Shown: positions 51,225 through 60,663, counted from the stretch's first letter. The stretch is 64,000 bases of DNA from Actinomycetota bacterium (GCA_020438795.1 JAGQTY010000003.1:39913-103912); one strand, 5' to 3'. Notes: a model not told the origin generated them from the sequence alone. Numbers and translations: made by a program.

Positions 51225-51727
51225 GCCGCTACCAGAGTAGCCAGAACGGCGACATCCGGATCCGAGACGGGGTCAACGTCCTGGGCCACCAGCAGTTGAC
51301 CGAGATTCCCCTGGGAATCAGCTTTGATCCAGCAGGCCTGATGACCCATGCCGAGGTCGGGCAGACCCGGCAGGAACAGACAACCCGCCGCCATCTCCTC
51401 CTCGGCAGGGGGACCCTGCCCCGGTGGATGCAGCACCATCACGGCGTGGGGCGCACTCAGGGAACCCGGCTCCGGGGAGTCCTCGCCCACCGCAGGTCCT
51501 GCGTCCGAGACCACCGCGACCACGTCCGGCTTGGGCACCTCCACGGCCTCATCGTCGGTCGCGAACAGTTCCGAACACCTGACCAGACCCGGGACCGCCG
51601 CCACCCGGACAGCCAGGGTCAGCACCTGGGTCCACTCACGCAGATCCGCCGGCCAGCGGTTGTGGAGCAGAAATCCGGCCAGCGTCAGGTCTCGGCGGTG
51701 GAACGGCGACAGCTCGATGCTCGTCAT
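51221..51727 (-). CDS. Hypothetical protein, 168 residues, coupled to the membrane protein
   Basis: It begins MTSIELSPFHRRDLTLAGF, preceded by TGGAGGAAGT. The N-terminal third is helical (NRWPADLREWTQVLTLAVRVA); the rest alternates short strands and Gly/Pro turns, ending DVDPVSDPDVAVLATLVAA. No signal peptide or known motif. Divergent from sqr, with a complex palindrome between them. The frame extends to 51853 without support. Confidence 0.6.
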   Translation of the reverse strand: MTSIELSPFHRRDLTLAGFLLHNRWPADLREWTQVLTLAVRVAAVPGLVRCSELFATDDEAVEVPKPDVVAVVSDAGPAVGEDSPEPGSLSAPHAVMVLHPPGQGPPAEEEMAAGCLFLPGLPDLGMGHQACWIKADSQGNLGQLLVAQDVDPVSDPDVAVLATLVAA

Positions 51728-51779
51728 ACTTCCTCCAGCCCCGCGACCGGTTCTGACTCCTACGATCCCGCGAAGGGAG

Positions 51780-51830
51780 CCGATTTGGCGACAAATGCTC
51801 CTACTTGTCGTACCGGAGCGGACAAATCGG
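51780..51830. promoter_or_regulatory. Nested palindromes in the sqr upstream region
   Basis: Outer arms CCGATTTG (51780-51787) and CAAATCGG (51823-51830) enclose CGACAA (51789-51794) with TTGTCG (51805-51810), and an interleaved pair GCTCC (51797-51801) with GGAGC (51815-51819). Read as half-sites, GACAAAT occurs twice directly (51790-51796, 51821-51827) and GACAAGT once inverted (51803-51809). This is a candidate operator, 138 bases before sqr and 52 bases before the divergent gene. Confidence 0.5.
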
Positions 51831-51968
51831 CCCGAACGACCAGCACCAGGCACCAGAGCACAGGTTTCACATACCGGGCCCTTGGTCCTGCGCCACTTGG
51901 GTTAATGGGATCACTCATGGTGGGGGCGCGCACGAGAATTGTCCTGAAACGGAAACAGGAGGCTGCAC

Positions 51969-53171
51969 ATGGCAGCGAAAGTACTCGTCCTCGGCGGCAA
52001 CTTCGCAGGGATCAACGCATCACTGCTGGTGAAGCACGAACTCGGCGACGATGTCGACGTCACGGTCGTCTCGCAGAGCGATCAGTTCGTCTTCAACCCT
52101 TCACTGATCTGGCTGCCGTTCGGCAAGAGGGACGCAGAGGACATCACCTTTCCGCTCGCGCCCATGTTCGACGACCACAAGGTGGACTTCCGCAATGAGG
52201 AAGCGGTCAAGATCGATCCTGATGCGAACCAGGTGACCACCTCGAACGGCACGGTCTATGACTACGACTACCTGATCATCGGTACCGGCTACCGGAACAA
52301 GATGGATGTCATTCCGGGTCTGGCCGAAGGGTATGCGAACACGATCACAACGCTGCCCGACGCCATGGCCACAGAGATCGCCTGGGAGGAGTTCCTGTCC
52401 GATCCCGGCGATGTCGTGGTCGGGGCCACCCAGTCGGCAGGCTGTTTCGGAGCCGCCTATGAGTTCCTGTTCAACCTCTCCCATCAGCTCAAGAAGCACA
52501 AGATCAAGGACCGGGTGAAACTCACCTACGTCACCAGCGAGCCGTTCCTGGGCCACTTCGGCATCGGCGGCCTTCCCCACGGGGAGAGCCTGCTCACGAA
52601 GTTCCTCGATCACGAGGGCATCGAGGCGATCACGGACGTGTCGATGGAGTATGTGGATGCTGATGTGGTGAAGCTCTCCGACGGCCGGGAGATCCCCAAG
52701 AAGTTCGCCATGATCGTACCGCCATTCGTCGGGCAGAACGTCGTCAAGGAGTCCTCACTGTCCGACGCAGGGGGGTACGTCAAGGTGGAGGACACCTGGC
52801 AGAGCACCGAATACGATAACGTCTACGCCGCGGGTATCGCAGCGGCAGTTGCGGTTCCCTGGCAGACTCCGACGCCCACCGGACTGCCCAAGACCGGCTT
52901 CCCGACCGAGGTGATGGCCCGGGTGGCGGCTGCGAACGTGATCCACATGATCAAGGGCGAGCCACCTGAGGAGCACAAGGAATTCGCCGACATGAAGGCC
53001 ATCTGCGTCATGGACGCGGGCAACAACGGCGTCATGATCCTTGCGGACAAGATGCTGCCGCCCCGCAAACACGGGGTGATGGTGCCGGGTCCGCAGAACC
53101 ATGCGTTCAAGATCGCCTTCGAGAAGTACTTCATGTGGAAGATGAAGCACGGGCACGTCAAGCTGCCCTGA
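51969..53171 (+). CDS. sqr: Sulfide:quinone oxidoreductase-like flavoprotein
   Basis: 400 residues. FAD-binding start KVLVLGGNFAGINASLLV; second dinucleotide-type segment DYDYLIIGTGYRN. Cys159 in GATQSAGCFGAAYEF and Cys346 in KAICVMDAGNNG match the two reaction-centre cysteines of SQR. The third cysteine (near position 128 in Acidithiobacillus) is missing. A C-terminal amphipathic helix (FKIAFEKYFMWKMKHGHVK) would hold it on the membrane. It oxidises sulfide to polysulfide or persulfide and reduces quinone. ACAGGAGGCTGCAC precedes ATG. It is probably monocistronic. Confidence 0.85.
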   Translation: MAAKVLVLGGNFAGINASLLVKHELGDDVDVTVVSQSDQFVFNPSLIWLPFGKRDAEDITFPLAPMFDDHKVDFRNEEAVKIDPDANQVTTSNGTVYDYDYLIIGTGYRNKMDVIPGLAEGYANTITTLPDAMATEIAWEEFLSDPGDVVVGATQSAGCFGAAYEFLFNLSHQLKKHKIKDRVKLTYVTSEPFLGHFGIGGLPHGESLLTKFLDHEGIEAITDVSMEYVDADVVKLSDGREIPKKFAMIVPPFVGQNVVKESSLSDAGGYVKVEDTWQSTEYDNVYAAGIAAAVAVPWQTPTPTGLPKTGFPTEVMARVAAANVIHMIKGEPPEEHKEFADMKAICVMDAGNNGVMILADKMLPPRKHGVMVPGPQNHAFKIAFEKYFMWKMKHGHVKLP

Positions 53172-53179
53172 GCGTGGCG

Positions 53180-53278
53180 TCAACCGGCGACCACAGCACC
53201 GATCAGGACCGCGAGCAGCAGGACCCCGAGCACGGCCAGCGTCAGCCATCGCCGCGTGCTGTGATCCACACCAGTCAT
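53180..53278 (-). CDS. Candidate 32-residue single-helix membrane peptide
   Basis: The minus-strand frame begins MTGVDHSTRRWLTLAVLG and continues with a hydrophobic run of about 20 residues ending VVAG. A short charged N-terminus plus one membrane helix is typical of real small membrane proteins. There is no strong ribosome binding site, so confidence is low. It is convergent with sqr. Confidence 0.35.
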   Translation of the reverse strand: MTGVDHSTRRWLTLAVLGVLLLAVLIGAVVAG

Positions 53279-53379
53279 TGTCCCTGACGCCTCCGCGCGG
53301 TCCGCGTCGGGGGCGGGTCGCGGGCCCATCGCTGCACCGGTCGACGGACATGGGTGGAGGCAACGGCTATGGTGGTGCC

Positions 53380-53649
53380 ATGACTTCGACGCAACCGGGG
53401 GAAGGAACAGAGCCTCCCGAAGTGGCCCCCCTGGACGTGGACGGGGTGGGAGCGGTCACGGTGGGCACCATCGCCTGGGCCATCGTCTTCGTGGTCCTGT
53501 TCCTCCTGCGGGATCGGCTCGCCGAGTCCGACTCCCAGTGGTGGATCGCCGTCGCGGGCGCCGGCGTCGTCCTGGGACTCCTGGGGCTGGTCTATGTCAC
53601 CCGACGCGCAAGGGTCTACCGCCGGGCGCAGGGAGCTTCCGATGACTGA
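53380..53649 (+). CDS. DUF2530 membrane protein
   Basis: 89 residues. DVDGVGAVTVGTIAWAIVFVVLFLLRD and WWIAVAGAGVVLGLLGLVYVTRRARVYR are two membrane helices matching the actinobacterial DUF2530 pattern, including the final arginine-rich turn. The start has TATGGT (53368-53373) six bases upstream and no Shine-Dalgarno site. The stop overlaps the next gene's start as ATGACTGA, so the SDR is translationally coupled. Function unknown. Confidence 0.8.
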   Translation: MTSTQPGEGTEPPEVAPLDVDGVGAVTVGTIAWAIVFVVLFLLRDRLAESDSQWWIAVAGAGVVLGLLGLVYVTRRARVYRRAQGASDD

Positions 53650-54448
53650 TGCCAGAGATGTGCTGGCTGCCGGGACTCTGAGTGGCCGCACCGCCTGGGT
53701 GAGCGGGGCGGGCACCGGCATCGGGCGGGCGACCGCGGTCGCGCTGGGACGCATGGGCGCCCACGTCTGGTGCATCGGACGAACGCCGGAACCGTTGACC
53801 GAGTCGGCGGAGATGATCACCGCCGAGGGCGGTCACGCCTCAGTGCTGTGCGTGGACGTTCGCGAGCCTGACGCCGTGGATGCCGCGGTCGACACCATTC
53901 TCGGCCAGGACGAAGCCATCGATCTGGTCGTGAACAACGCCGGAGGTCAGTTCATCGTCCCTGCCGAAGACATCAGCGAGAACGGCTTCCGGGCCGTGAC
54001 CCGGCTCAACATGGACGCTGTGTGGCGGGTGACCACCACGATCGCCAAGCGGTCCATGATCCCCAACGGGTACGGCAAGGTTGTGTCGGTCACCATGACG
54101 CCCCGGCGCGGCATGCAGGGCATGGCCCATTCGAGTGCCGCACGTGCCGGTGTCGAATCATTGACGTCCACCTGGGCGCAGGAGTGGGCCAAGTACGGTA
54201 TCCGTACCGCTGCGGTGGCCCCTGGCATCGTGCACACGCCCACCTGGGAGAGCAAGTACCAGCTCGACCCCGAGCTGATGTCCTCGGTGGTGCCGTTGGG
54301 CCGGCTGCAGCAGGCCGATGAGGTCGCTGCTCTGATCGCATTCCTGCTGTCCCCCGCCGGCGACTACATCACCGGCCAGACGATCGTGGCCGATGGTGGC
54401 TGGGAACTCATCAGTCCCATCGATCTGGTCCAGGAGCGACTGTCCTGA
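53642..54448 (+). CDS. SDR of the 2,4-dienoyl-CoA reductase (DECR-like) group
   Basis: 268 residues. Rossmann start GRTAWVSGAGTGIGRATAVALG, NNAGGQFIVPAEDIS, and the C-terminal ITGQTIVADGGW are regular SDR features. The active site is not YxxxK: the segment is MAHSSAARAGVESLTSTWAQEWAKYGI, like the HxxAA(K/R)A box of dienoyl-CoA reductases. It therefore likely reduces unsaturated acyl-CoA with NADPH during fatty-acid oxidation. The start overlaps the DUF2530 stop by 8 bases. Confidence 0.82.
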   Translation: MTDARDVLAAGTLSGRTAWVSGAGTGIGRATAVALGRMGAHVWCIGRTPEPLTESAEMITAEGGHASVLCVDVREPDAVDAAVDTILGQDEAIDLVVNNAGGQFIVPAEDISENGFRAVTRLNMDAVWRVTTTIAKRSMIPNGYGKVVSVTMTPRRGMQGMAHSSAARAGVESLTSTWAQEWAKYGIRTAAVAPGIVHTPTWESKYQLDPELMSSVVPLGRLQQADEVAALIAFLLSPAGDYITGQTIVADGGWELISPIDLVQERLS

Positions 54449-54506
54449 ACCGCTGCTGGCCAGTGGCCCCACCGGGTCAGCCAGCTCAGCAATCTGATGA
54501 GGTCCG

Positions 54507-55379
54507 TCAATCGGTGCGGGCAGCGATCGTCGCGACGTGGTCGGCAATCGCCTCGTGGCAGTCCTCCTGCAGGAAGTGCTTGCCGGGAACCCGATGGAAG
54601 TTCGCAGCGCCCACGATCTCCCTGACCGGCGAACCATATTTGTCCACGCTCACCGCTTTGTCGTACTCACCCCAGACTGCCTGCACCGGGTAGCGATCTG
54701 AGCCGACCACTCCGCGGTAGAGCGCCTCCTTCTCAGGCGTCGTCTCGAAATTCCGCATGATCCGCAGGAAGGCTCTGCCGCCGTCCTCGCGCATCAGCAA
54801 CCGCCGGTAGGCGAGTACTTCCTCGCGTGGGGTCGCTGACGGATCAGCGATGGTCTCGTCGTACATCATCTTCACGAACATCGGATCGATGGTGCTCCTC
54901 AGCCACAGGGAGCCCAGGACAGGGATCTCAAAGGGGCGCATGGTCCACGGCTTGGTGAAGGTGCTCACCGCGACTGTCGTATTCATCACGGTCAGCGAGG
55001 CCACCCGGTCGGGCACGCGCGAGGCCAGTTCCATCCCGACGGGTCCGCCGAGATCATGGATCACCAGGTGGAACCGATCCAGGCCCAGCGCATCCACGAC
55101 ATCGACAGCGTGCAGGCCGAGATCGGTCCATGTGGGTCCCACGCCAGCGTCGCGGGCCGTCAGCCCGAGGCCCGGCAGGTCATAGGAGATCCCGCGGAAT
55201 CCACGCGCCGCGAGATCGGGCAGCACCTTGCGGTAGAGGAAACTACTGGCCGGTACGCCATGCATGCACAGGACCGCGTCGCCTTCGCCCTCCTCGCGGA
55301 CGAAGGTCCGCACACCACCGGCATCAATCATCGCGCCCGCAGCGCGATGTTCGGCCACCACGTCTTCAGGGGTCCGCAC
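54507..55379 (-). CDS. Alpha/beta hydrolase, haloalkane dehalogenase/epoxide hydrolase-like
   Basis: About 290 residues from GTG 55379. VLCMHGVPASSFLYRKVLP is the oxyanion HG-x-P loop. HLVIHDLGGPVGMELA is the nucleophile elbow with aspartate instead of serine. VPGKHFLQEDCHEAIADHVA supplies the catalytic histidine. An Asp nucleophile puts it with haloalkane dehalogenases and epoxide hydrolases. A dehalogenase would need a tryptophan after the nucleophile; here it is leucine, which leans toward epoxide or fluoroacetate-type chemistry. The start is uncertain: the frame opens at TTG 55427. Confidence 0.75.
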   Translation of the reverse strand: MRTPEDVVAEHRAAGAMIDAGGVRTFVREEGEGDAVLCMHGVPASSFLYRKVLPDLAARGFRGISYDLPGLGLTARDAGVGPTWTDLGLHAVDVVDALGLDRFHLVIHDLGGPVGMELASRVPDRVASLTVMNTTVAVSTFTKPWTMRPFEIPVLGSLWLRSTIDPMFVKMMYDETIADPSATPREEVLAYRRLLMREDGGRAFLRIMRNFETTPEKEALYRGVVGSDRYPVQAVWGEYDKAVSVDKYGSPVREIVGAANFHRVPGKHFLQEDCHEAIADHVATIAARTD

Positions 55380-55528
55380 GTCTCCACCATCCCGTCCGGC
55401 TGTCGATATCAACTGGCCTGCCCTCAACCTACATGCCCCTGGGCAGGTGCCAGCACCGACATGGACGGGGACACCTGAGACGCGCTGGACTCCGCGGGGA
55501 GCGAGTTCGCCTCACCCGGCCCGCGGCA

Positions 55529-56170
55529 TCAGTCCGACTGGTACCGCAGCACCAGCGTCTTGGGTCCCGCGAGCCAGCGGTCACTGCTCTCGAACTCGAC
55601 CCGCTCACTCGTCGACGTCGGGAAGTCAACCACGTTCAGTGGCGCTGTGGCCACGAGCTGATCGTTGGTATAGACGTAAAGGCGCAGTTCTCCTGACTGT
55701 GCCTCACCGGAGACGTTCTCCAGATTGCCGGTAACCACCAGCTTGTCGTCCTTGGAGAGGACCGACCAGCTGGAGAAGTCCCATTGCTCGGTGACTGTCT
55801 CACTGATCTGAGGAACCTCGGTCGGGGCCTCGAGCGGGTCCGCGGGTTCGGGCTCGGGCTGAGGCGTCAGGTCGACGTCACCGGACTCGGGGAGTTGCGC
55901 TGCCGCGGCGGCCTTCTCACGGCGAGCTTCGTCCTGCGCAGCGGCACGAGCCGCCCGTTTCTCCAGCTTCGCTGCTCGCACGGCATCCTGATCAGCACTG
56001 TCAGTGAGCAGGATGCCGCCACCGGACACGAGCATCCAGAACCACAGGAGCATGAAGGCCAGCCCCACGAAACCGATGATGAGCGCGATGCTGAGAGCCC
56101 GGTTGTGCCTCGGCGCATTCGTCGGCACCCTGCCAGCCGGTGACCGTTTCACTTTGTCTTTGTTGGCCAC
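55529..56170 (-). CDS. Single-pass membrane protein with extracytoplasmic beta domain
   Basis: 213 residues. One helix near residues 27-50 (LSIALIIGFVGLAFMLLWFWMLV). A Lys/Ala/Arg coiled coil follows (KLEKRAARAAAQDEARREKAAAAAQ) and a Pro/Glu linker. The C-terminal 90 residues read like a FxLYD-type immunoglobulin-like domain (LVVTGNLENVSGEAQSGELRLYVYTND). Such domains occur in surface and lipoproteins of Gram-positives. Function unknown. Confidence 0.65.
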   Translation of the reverse strand: MANKDKVKRSPAGRVPTNAPRHNRALSIALIIGFVGLAFMLLWFWMLVSGGGILLTDSADQDAVRAAKLEKRAARAAAQDEARREKAAAAAQLPESGDVDLTPQPEPEPADPLEAPTEVPQISETVTEQWDFSSWSVLSKDDKLVVTGNLENVSGEAQSGELRLYVYTNDQLVATAPLNVVDFPTSTSERVEFESSDRWLAGPKTLVLRYQSD

Positions 56171-56258
56171 GATCAGGCTTCCCTCTCCATCACGACCGAA
56201 CCCCGGTCACTTGAGGATACGTTGTTAATCGCGGAAAGTGACCGAAGCGAGACAAAGA

Positions 56259-57455
<1,197 letters not shown>

Positions 57456-57531
57456 TCAAATGTACGTCCCGTTCGTGTCGGGGACTCCCCCGCCTCCCCG
57501 CTGTCGCCAGCAGGCTGGCCACCTACCCGGC

Positions 57532-58644
57532 TCAGCTACCGTCCGGCGCCAGGACCGAGCTCCAGCCGGGCACATCCTCCGGGCGCCGAGGCCGGGGTCC
57601 GACGTAGTCGGCCGTGGGCCTGATCAACCGGCCGGTCTTCTTCTGCTCCAGAATGTGCGCGCTCCAGCCCGCGAGCCTGGCACAGGTGAACATCGACGTG
57701 AACAGATGCGCCGGCACCTCCGCGAAGTCCAGTACGATGGCGGCCCAGAACTCGACGTTCGTCTCGAGCACCCGGTCGGGGCGTCGCTCCCGGAGTTCCT
57801 TGAGCGCGGCCTGTTCCAGTGCGACCGCCACCTCGTACCGGGGCGCGTCGAGTTCGCGGGCGGTCCGCCGCAGCACCCGGGCGCGCGGATCCTCGGCCCG
57901 GTACACGCGGTGTCCGAAGCCCATGAGGCGATCGCCGCGATCAAGGATGCCCTTGACGTAGGACTCGGGATCACCGGTGGTCTCGATCTCCTCGATCATG
58001 CCGAGCACCCGTGACGGCGCGCCCCCGTGCAAGGGCCCCGACATGGCGCCGACGGCCCCGGAGATCGCTGCGGCCACATCCGCACCGGTGGAGGAGATGA
58101 CTCGTGCTGTGAAGGTCGAGGCGTTCATGCCGTGCTCTGCGGCCGACACCATGTAGGCATCGACGGCCTGCACATGCTTGGGGTCGGGCTCGCCGCGCCA
58201 GCGGCGCATCATGCGCTCGACGATGGTGTCTGCCTTGTCGATCTCGGCTTGGGGCACCATCGGCACCCCAGTCCCGCGGGCCGACTGCGCCACGAATGAC
58301 ATGGCCATCACCGAGACGTGTGCCAGATTCTCACGCGCCGTAGTATCACTGATGTCCAGCAGGGGCCGAAGACCCCAGCCAGGTGCCAGCATGGCGATCG
58401 CTGACTGCACGTCAACCCGGACGTCACCGGAGTGAATGGGGATCGGATACGGCTCTGCCGGCGGGAGGCCCGGATTGAACTCGTTGTCCACGAGCAGACC
58501 CCACACGTTGGCAAAGGAGACCCGCCCGACCAGGTCCTCGATATCCACGCCGCGATAGCGCAGGGACCCGCCAGCCTTGTCAGGTTCAGCAATCTCGGTC
58601 TCGAAGGCGACCACACCCTCGAGGCCGGGGACGTACTCGCTCAT
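57532..58644 (-). CDS. citA: Citrate synthase (type CitA/2)
   Basis: 370 residues. YVPGLEGVVAFETEIAEPDKAGGSLRYRGVDIEDL is the actinobacterial second citrate synthase start. The active-site regions AEHGMNASTFTARVISSTG, GPLHGGAPSRVLGMI and MGFGHRVYRAEDPRA hold the catalytic histidines and aspartate. The enzyme condenses acetyl-CoA with oxaloacetate; 2-methylcitrate synthase activity is possible. The upstream gap of 216 bases contains AGCCTA at 58719-58724 (TAGGCT on the minus strand), a possible -10 box; nothing else was found there. Confidence 0.94.
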   Translation of the reverse strand: MSEYVPGLEGVVAFETEIAEPDKAGGSLRYRGVDIEDLVGRVSFANVWGLLVDNEFNPGLPPAEPYPIPIHSGDVRVDVQSAIAMLAPGWGLRPLLDISDTTARENLAHVSVMAMSFVAQSARGTGVPMVPQAEIDKADTIVERMMRRWRGEPDPKHVQAVDAYMVSAAEHGMNASTFTARVISSTGADVAAAISGAVGAMSGPLHGGAPSRVLGMIEEIETTGDPESYVKGILDRGDRLMGFGHRVYRAEDPRARVLRRTARELDAPRYEVAVALEQAALKELRERRPDRVLETNVEFWAAIVLDFAEVPAHLFTSMFTCARLAGWSAHILEQKKTGRLIRPTADYVGPRPRRPEDVPGWSSVLAPDGS

Positions 58645-58860
58645 CCGCTCGCCTCCTACGCCGGGTTCCAGCCTGTTCGAGGCGCGTCGTGCGGCGCGCG
58701 TGTCGATCGGCTATGGAAAGCCTATCGGACCTTCTGACACCGCATTCGGGTACGGTGCCGGGGATGACGCGCTCTCCGTCGAGCCACGACGGTCCGACCG
58801 CGTCCGAGCTCATAGAACCACCACGGCATGCGTCGGCAGTCAGCGAACGAGCACCGGTGA

Positions 58861-59538
58861 TCAGGGTGCAAGTCGTTCCACGATCCAGTCGCCGGCAGTG
58901 TTCAGGGAAGGCTGCTGGACTCGGCCACGGAAACGCAGCCGATCATGCAGCCGTGAAGGCTGCCCCTGCCAGAACTCCACGAGATCGGGTCGCAGCAGGA
59001 AGCCACCCCAGTGGGGAGGTACCGGCACGGGACCGGCGAGATCGAACTCCCGCTCCTTGCGGCGATAGGCCTCGACCAGACTCTCACGGTCGACGATGAC
59101 ACTCGACTGGGCAGAGACCCAGGCTCCGATCTGCGCGTCACGCGGCCGGGTGGCGAAGTAGTCCGCGACCGCAGTGTCGGGCAGCCGTTCCGCACTGCCC
59201 TGGAACCGGACCTGGCGGTGCTGCTCGATCCAGGCGAAGCAACCTGCGATCCGGTTGTTGGTCAGCAACTGCCGGCCCTTCGCCGAATTGAGGTTGGTGA
59301 AGAACGAGATGCCGTCGCTGGTGACGGACTTGGCCAGCACCACGCGGACATCCGGTTGCCCATCAAGCGTGGTGGCCAGCGAGAACGCATTCGGTTCCAC
59401 GACACCGGCGCGCTCAGCGGCCACCAGCCACTCGACGAGCTGGGCATAGGGTTCATCGGCCAGGAGCGACCGGTTGAACGGTCCGGTCTCGTAGCGGACC
59501 CGGAGCCGGTTCAGGTCACCGTAGGCATCCATGGCCAT
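58861..59538 (-). CDS. pdxH: Pyridoxamine/pyridoxine 5'-phosphate oxidase
   Basis: 225 residues. AMDAYGDLNRLRVRYETGPFNRSLL, NAFSLATTLDGQPDVRVVLAKS, FFTNLNSAKGRQLLTNN and the C-terminal PPHWGGFLLRPDLVEFWQGQPSRLHDRLRF are standard PdxH landmarks for FMN and substrate. It makes pyridoxal 5'-phosphate with oxygen. It starts four bases after the ParA-partner gene stop, so it may be cotranscribed with that pair, and is followed by citA and serC on the same strand. Confidence 0.95.
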   Translation of the reverse strand: MAMDAYGDLNRLRVRYETGPFNRSLLADEPYAQLVEWLVAAERAGVVEPNAFSLATTLDGQPDVRVVLAKSVTSDGISFFTNLNSAKGRQLLTNNRIAGCFAWIEQHRQVRFQGSAERLPDTAVADYFATRPRDAQIGAWVSAQSSVIVDRESLVEAYRRKEREFDLAGPVPVPPHWGGFLLRPDLVEFWQGQPSRLHDRLRFRGRVQQPSLNTAGDWIVERLAP

Positions 59539-59542
59539 ACGA

Positions 59543-59884
59543 TCACCACCAGCGGTTGTCTCCCAGCCACGCAGCGAGAGCGCTCACGACGATCTCGTCC
59601 TGGCTCGTCCCCATTCGATCAGCCCGCTTGCGCAGTTCCTTGCGCAACGACTTGGGTACCTCGACGGAGAGCGTGGCCGTCTTCTGCTTCTTCCTGTTCT
59701 TCTTATCGGCGCTCGCGTCGGCCTTCTTCAGACCTTTGCCGTGCTTGCTCTTGCGGGGCTTCTCATCGGAGCCCGTGTACGTACCGACCGCCTGTGGCAC
59801 CACCAGGGCAGGATGCAGGTCGGCGTCAGGTGCGCGTCGCAGCGCCGGTCGGGACTTCGGAGTTTCGGTCTTGGTCATCATCAC
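59543..59884 (-). CDS. Small basic protein, ribbon-helix-helix-like, partner of ParA
   Basis: 113 residues. Residues 1-70 are disordered and lysine-rich (DKKNRKKQKTATLS). The C-terminus, SVEVPKSLRKELRKRADRMGTSQDEIVVSALAAWLG, looks like a ribbon-helix-helix or CopG-type DNA-binding unit. The start overlaps the ParA gene stop (ATGA). A ParA with a small basic partner is the minimal arrangement of partition or cargo-positioning systems. It differs from ParB (no HTH or ParB-N domain) and is not recognised as a known family. Confidence 0.65.
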   Translation of the reverse strand: MMMTKTETPKSRPALRRAPDADLHPALVVPQAVGTYTGSDEKPRKSKHGKGLKKADASADKKNRKKQKTATLSVEVPKSLRKELRKRADRMGTSQDEIVVSALAAWLGDNRWW

Positions 59885-60663
59885 ACCTTGATTGTCATAG
59901 GTTGCATACGGCTTCTTGCCTGATCGAGGAGTTCGGAGAAGGCACGGGCGGTGTCACCGGCGGAGCGCTTGCCGAGCACGTGCAGTGGGACACCGGCGCC
60001 CTGGGCCATCTGAATGGCGCTCCGGTCGGGAACCGGGGGGTCCAGCAGGAGCTGGGGGTAGGCCTGTGCGAGTTCGGCCAGCCGGGACCGATGCTCACGG
60101 ACCCGGGGTCGCATCCGGTTGACGACGATACCCAGGGCACGCAGGCGCAGGTTGGTGCTGTCCCTGACGACACCGATGGCATCCAGCGCCTGTTCGGCCC
60201 CGCGCAGCGAGAAGTACCCCGGTTCCGTGACGACCAGGCCGTGCGTCGCAGCGGCCAATCCGTTGCGGGTGATCTCCCCCAGTGAGGGCGGGCAGTCGTA
60301 GATCACCAGATCATAGGAGTCGGCGACCCCTCGCAGGGAACGGCGCAGGCGCAGGGCCGACTCCGCGTCACCGGGGGTGTTGCGTCGCTCCAGGGCGGAC
60401 TCGGCCGGAATCACGTCGACCCCCTCACCCCAGCCACTGGGCACTACTGCGTCCCCCGCAACACCCTCGCGCGCATCGGCCAGGACGTCGCTGGATGTGA
60501 AGCGGAACTTCGGCGGGTTCAGTCCCAGGGTGGCGTTCGCCTGCGGATCGATGTCGACCACCAAGGTCCGCAGGCCCTGTTGCATCGCCGCTCCGGCGAG
60601 CCCCAGGCTGATGGTGGTCTTACCGACGCCACCCTTGAGGGCAATCACGGCTATGGAATGCAT
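59881..60663 (-). CDS. ParA-family ATPase (orphan type)
   Basis: 260 residues. Deviant Walker A IALKGGVGKTTISLGLAGAA, residues 6-25, with both lysines. VVDIDPQANATLGL follows. Walker B-like LVIYDCPPSLGEITRNGLAAA is also clear. It lacks the N-terminal HTH of plasmid ParA proteins and lies far from any rRNA-processing or gid genes, so it is not the chromosomal parAB. It most likely positions DNA or a protein complex over the nucleoid, together with the small basic protein downstream. Confidence 0.85.
   Translation of the reverse strand: MHSIAVIALKGGVGKTTISLGLAGAAMQQGLRTLVVDIDPQANATLGLNPPKFRFTSSDVLADAREGVAGDAVVPSGWGEGVDVIPAESALERRNTPGDAESALRLRRSLRGVADSYDLVIYDCPPSLGEITRNGLAAATHGLVVTEPGYFSLRGAEQALDAIGVVRDSTNLRLRALGIVVNRMRPRVREHRSRLAELAQAYPQLLLDPPVPDRSAIQMAQGAGVPLHVLGKRSAGDTARAFSELLDQARSRMQPMTIKV

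Noticed and set aside
58757..59068. Plus-strand frame starting ATGACGCGC between citA and pdxH
   Set aside because: It runs antisense into pdxH, is Arg/Ser-rich and lacks a ribosome binding site.
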